A DNA stretch of 22,048 nt, taken from the IMG/VR virus record IMGVR_UViG_3300042691_030813, positions 1-22,048 of that record. One strand, given 5' to 3'. Source of the DNA: a virus. The translations under genes and the position numbers were made by a program. Below the pieces are notes generated by a model. That model saw only the letters and a program-made list of their open reading frames with translations, searched no databases and was not told the origin of the DNA. Shown one piece after another: positions 21,599 through 22,048 of the stretch; the first letter of the stretch is position 1, and every line of letters begins with the position of its first letter.

Positions 21599-21756
21599 CT
21601 AAAGAAGAATTAAACGCCATAAAAGCCAGACTATTCTCAATCTCGCCAAAAAAGATTCAAGATATCTATGCTACAAGCGAAGCAGCTTATAAATTAATCC
21701 AGGCAATTCCTCTTTTGCTTGCTTACATTTCTAGCCTAGAAAAACAAAAGCCCTAA
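21595..21756 (+). CDS. Small helical protein, last gene of the early operon
   Basis: A 53-residue ORF from ATG 21595, with an ATGA overlap with the previous stop. It reads MTKEELNAIKARLFSISPKK, then a helix IQDIYATSEAAYKLIQAIPL, ending LLAYISSLEKQKP. It is amphipathic, with no clear domain. Its final codons form the left arm of the terminator at 21748-21769. Composition and coupling support a real gene, but no function can be assigned. Confidence 0.5.
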   Translation: MTKEELNAIKARLFSISPKKIQDIYATSEAAYKLIQAIPLLLAYISSLEKQKP

Positions 21757-21769
21757 TTTCTTAGGGCTT
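21748..21769. terminator. Bidirectional hairpin between converging operons
   Basis: AAGCCCTAA pairs perfectly with TTAGGGCTT over nine base pairs with a four-base loop. On the minus strand the right arm is followed by TTGTTTTTC, a good T tract, ending the M15 peptidase transcript. On the plus strand only TTC follows, so early-operon termination would be weaker. It overlaps the last codons of the 53-residue gene. Confidence 0.65.
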
Positions 21770-21800
21770 CTAGAAATCTGACGTATCCCCCGCCTGGTCT

Positions 21801-22048
21801 CTAGTAAGTAAATACTACTAGTGGCCCGCCTCTCGTGTCAATATGCAGAAATCCCTTAGCAACACCGATCCCACGAAAGCCTACCCTAATAGCCATTTCA
21901 ACTAGCTGACCCATCATGGTTCCGCTAGTTACTCTAATATCTACAGCCGCACCAATAAGGTGATAGCTATTCTCGGCACCCCCACATTTTTGATTCCACA
22001 TGGAACATCTGCGAGCGCTTGTAATAAATAACGGTTTCCCGTAAAGCT
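21801..22048 (-). CDS. M15-family peptidase, endolysin candidate (5' end outside window)
   Basis: The reading frame is open to the right edge, giving 81 C-terminal residues: GKPLFITSARRCSMW, then CGGAENSYHLIGAAVDIRVT, then MAIRVGFRGIGVAKGFLHID, then TRGG. The S-x-H-x-x-G-x-A-x-D and G-x-x-H-x-D motifs give the His, Asp and His zinc ligands of M15 D-Ala-D-Ala carboxypeptidase or L-Ala-D-Glu endopeptidases. It would cut peptidoglycan cross-links for lysis. The usual start is lost beyond 22048. The ATG at 22001 is internal, as the motif begins upstream. It converges on the early operon. Confidence 0.75.
   Translation of the reverse strand, partial: LYGKPLFITSARRCSMWNQKCGGAENSYHLIGAAVDIRVTSGTMMGQLVEMAIRVGFRGIGVAKGFLHIDTRGGPLVVFTY

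Overview
This window is part of a tailed double-stranded DNA bacteriophage genome (or a prophage), about 40% GC. It carries a complete packaging and head-building set (TerS, TerL, portal, scaffold, major capsid protein), the beginning of a tail module, and an early replication/recombination module. The long tail-tube-like gene at the left edge, plus Gp157-like and ERF-like early genes, suggest a siphovirus-like phage. A Fis-type helix-turn-helix and an M15 peptidase fit a Gram-negative host, but the host cannot be named from sequence. No integrase, repressor or attachment site was seen.

Layout. Positions 1-15928 read on the minus strand and hold the late genes. In order of transcription (right to left) they are: two small genes, a DUF5681-type TerS (15086-15430), a sigma/Fis-like regulator (14475-15089), TerL (13070-14485), a small membrane protein, the portal (11316-12752), two related gp10-like connector proteins flanking two tiny non-ATG genes, the scaffold, the major capsid protein (8605-9495) and two small capsid-associated genes. 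An intrinsic terminator follows (about 7896-7938). After it comes a fibre/appendage cassette (two 83-residue proteins, a 64-residue protein, a 1075-residue beta-helix fibre, two related structural proteins and a Trp-rich protein). The connector/tail genes come last: an EF-hand protein, a tail-completion candidate and the tail tube, cut by the window edge. A sigma70-like promoter with an overlapping palindrome lies at 13036-13068, before the membrane protein and portal.

Positions 15993-19461 are also on the minus strand and hold DNA metabolism genes: SF3 helicase, HNH endonuclease, ERCC4-type nuclease and SSB. Between helicase and HNH is a striking array of eleven GATC-containing decamers. Five point one way and six the other, around a very AT-rich centre. 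This is the best replication-origin candidate in the window.

From 19461 to 19563 lies a compact divergent control region with two perfect dyads. To its right, the plus-strand early operon (19563-21756) encodes a Gp157-like protein, an ERF-family annealing protein, a small membrane protein, two small zinc-ribbon-like proteins, a protein resembling part of the DUF2829/Tad2 family and a small helical protein. Most neighbours overlap by 1 or 4 bases (ATGA, GTGA, TAATG), implying coupled translation. A bidirectional hairpin (21748-21769) separates this operon from a convergent M15 peptidase (endolysin candidate) that runs off the right edge.

The genes fit one programme. Helicase, SSB, ERF and the ERCC4 nuclease would copy and recombine the genome, starting perhaps at the GATC array. 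TerS and TerL package it through the portal into a scaffolded HK97-fold head, and the sigma/Fis-like protein in the packaging operon may regulate late transcription.
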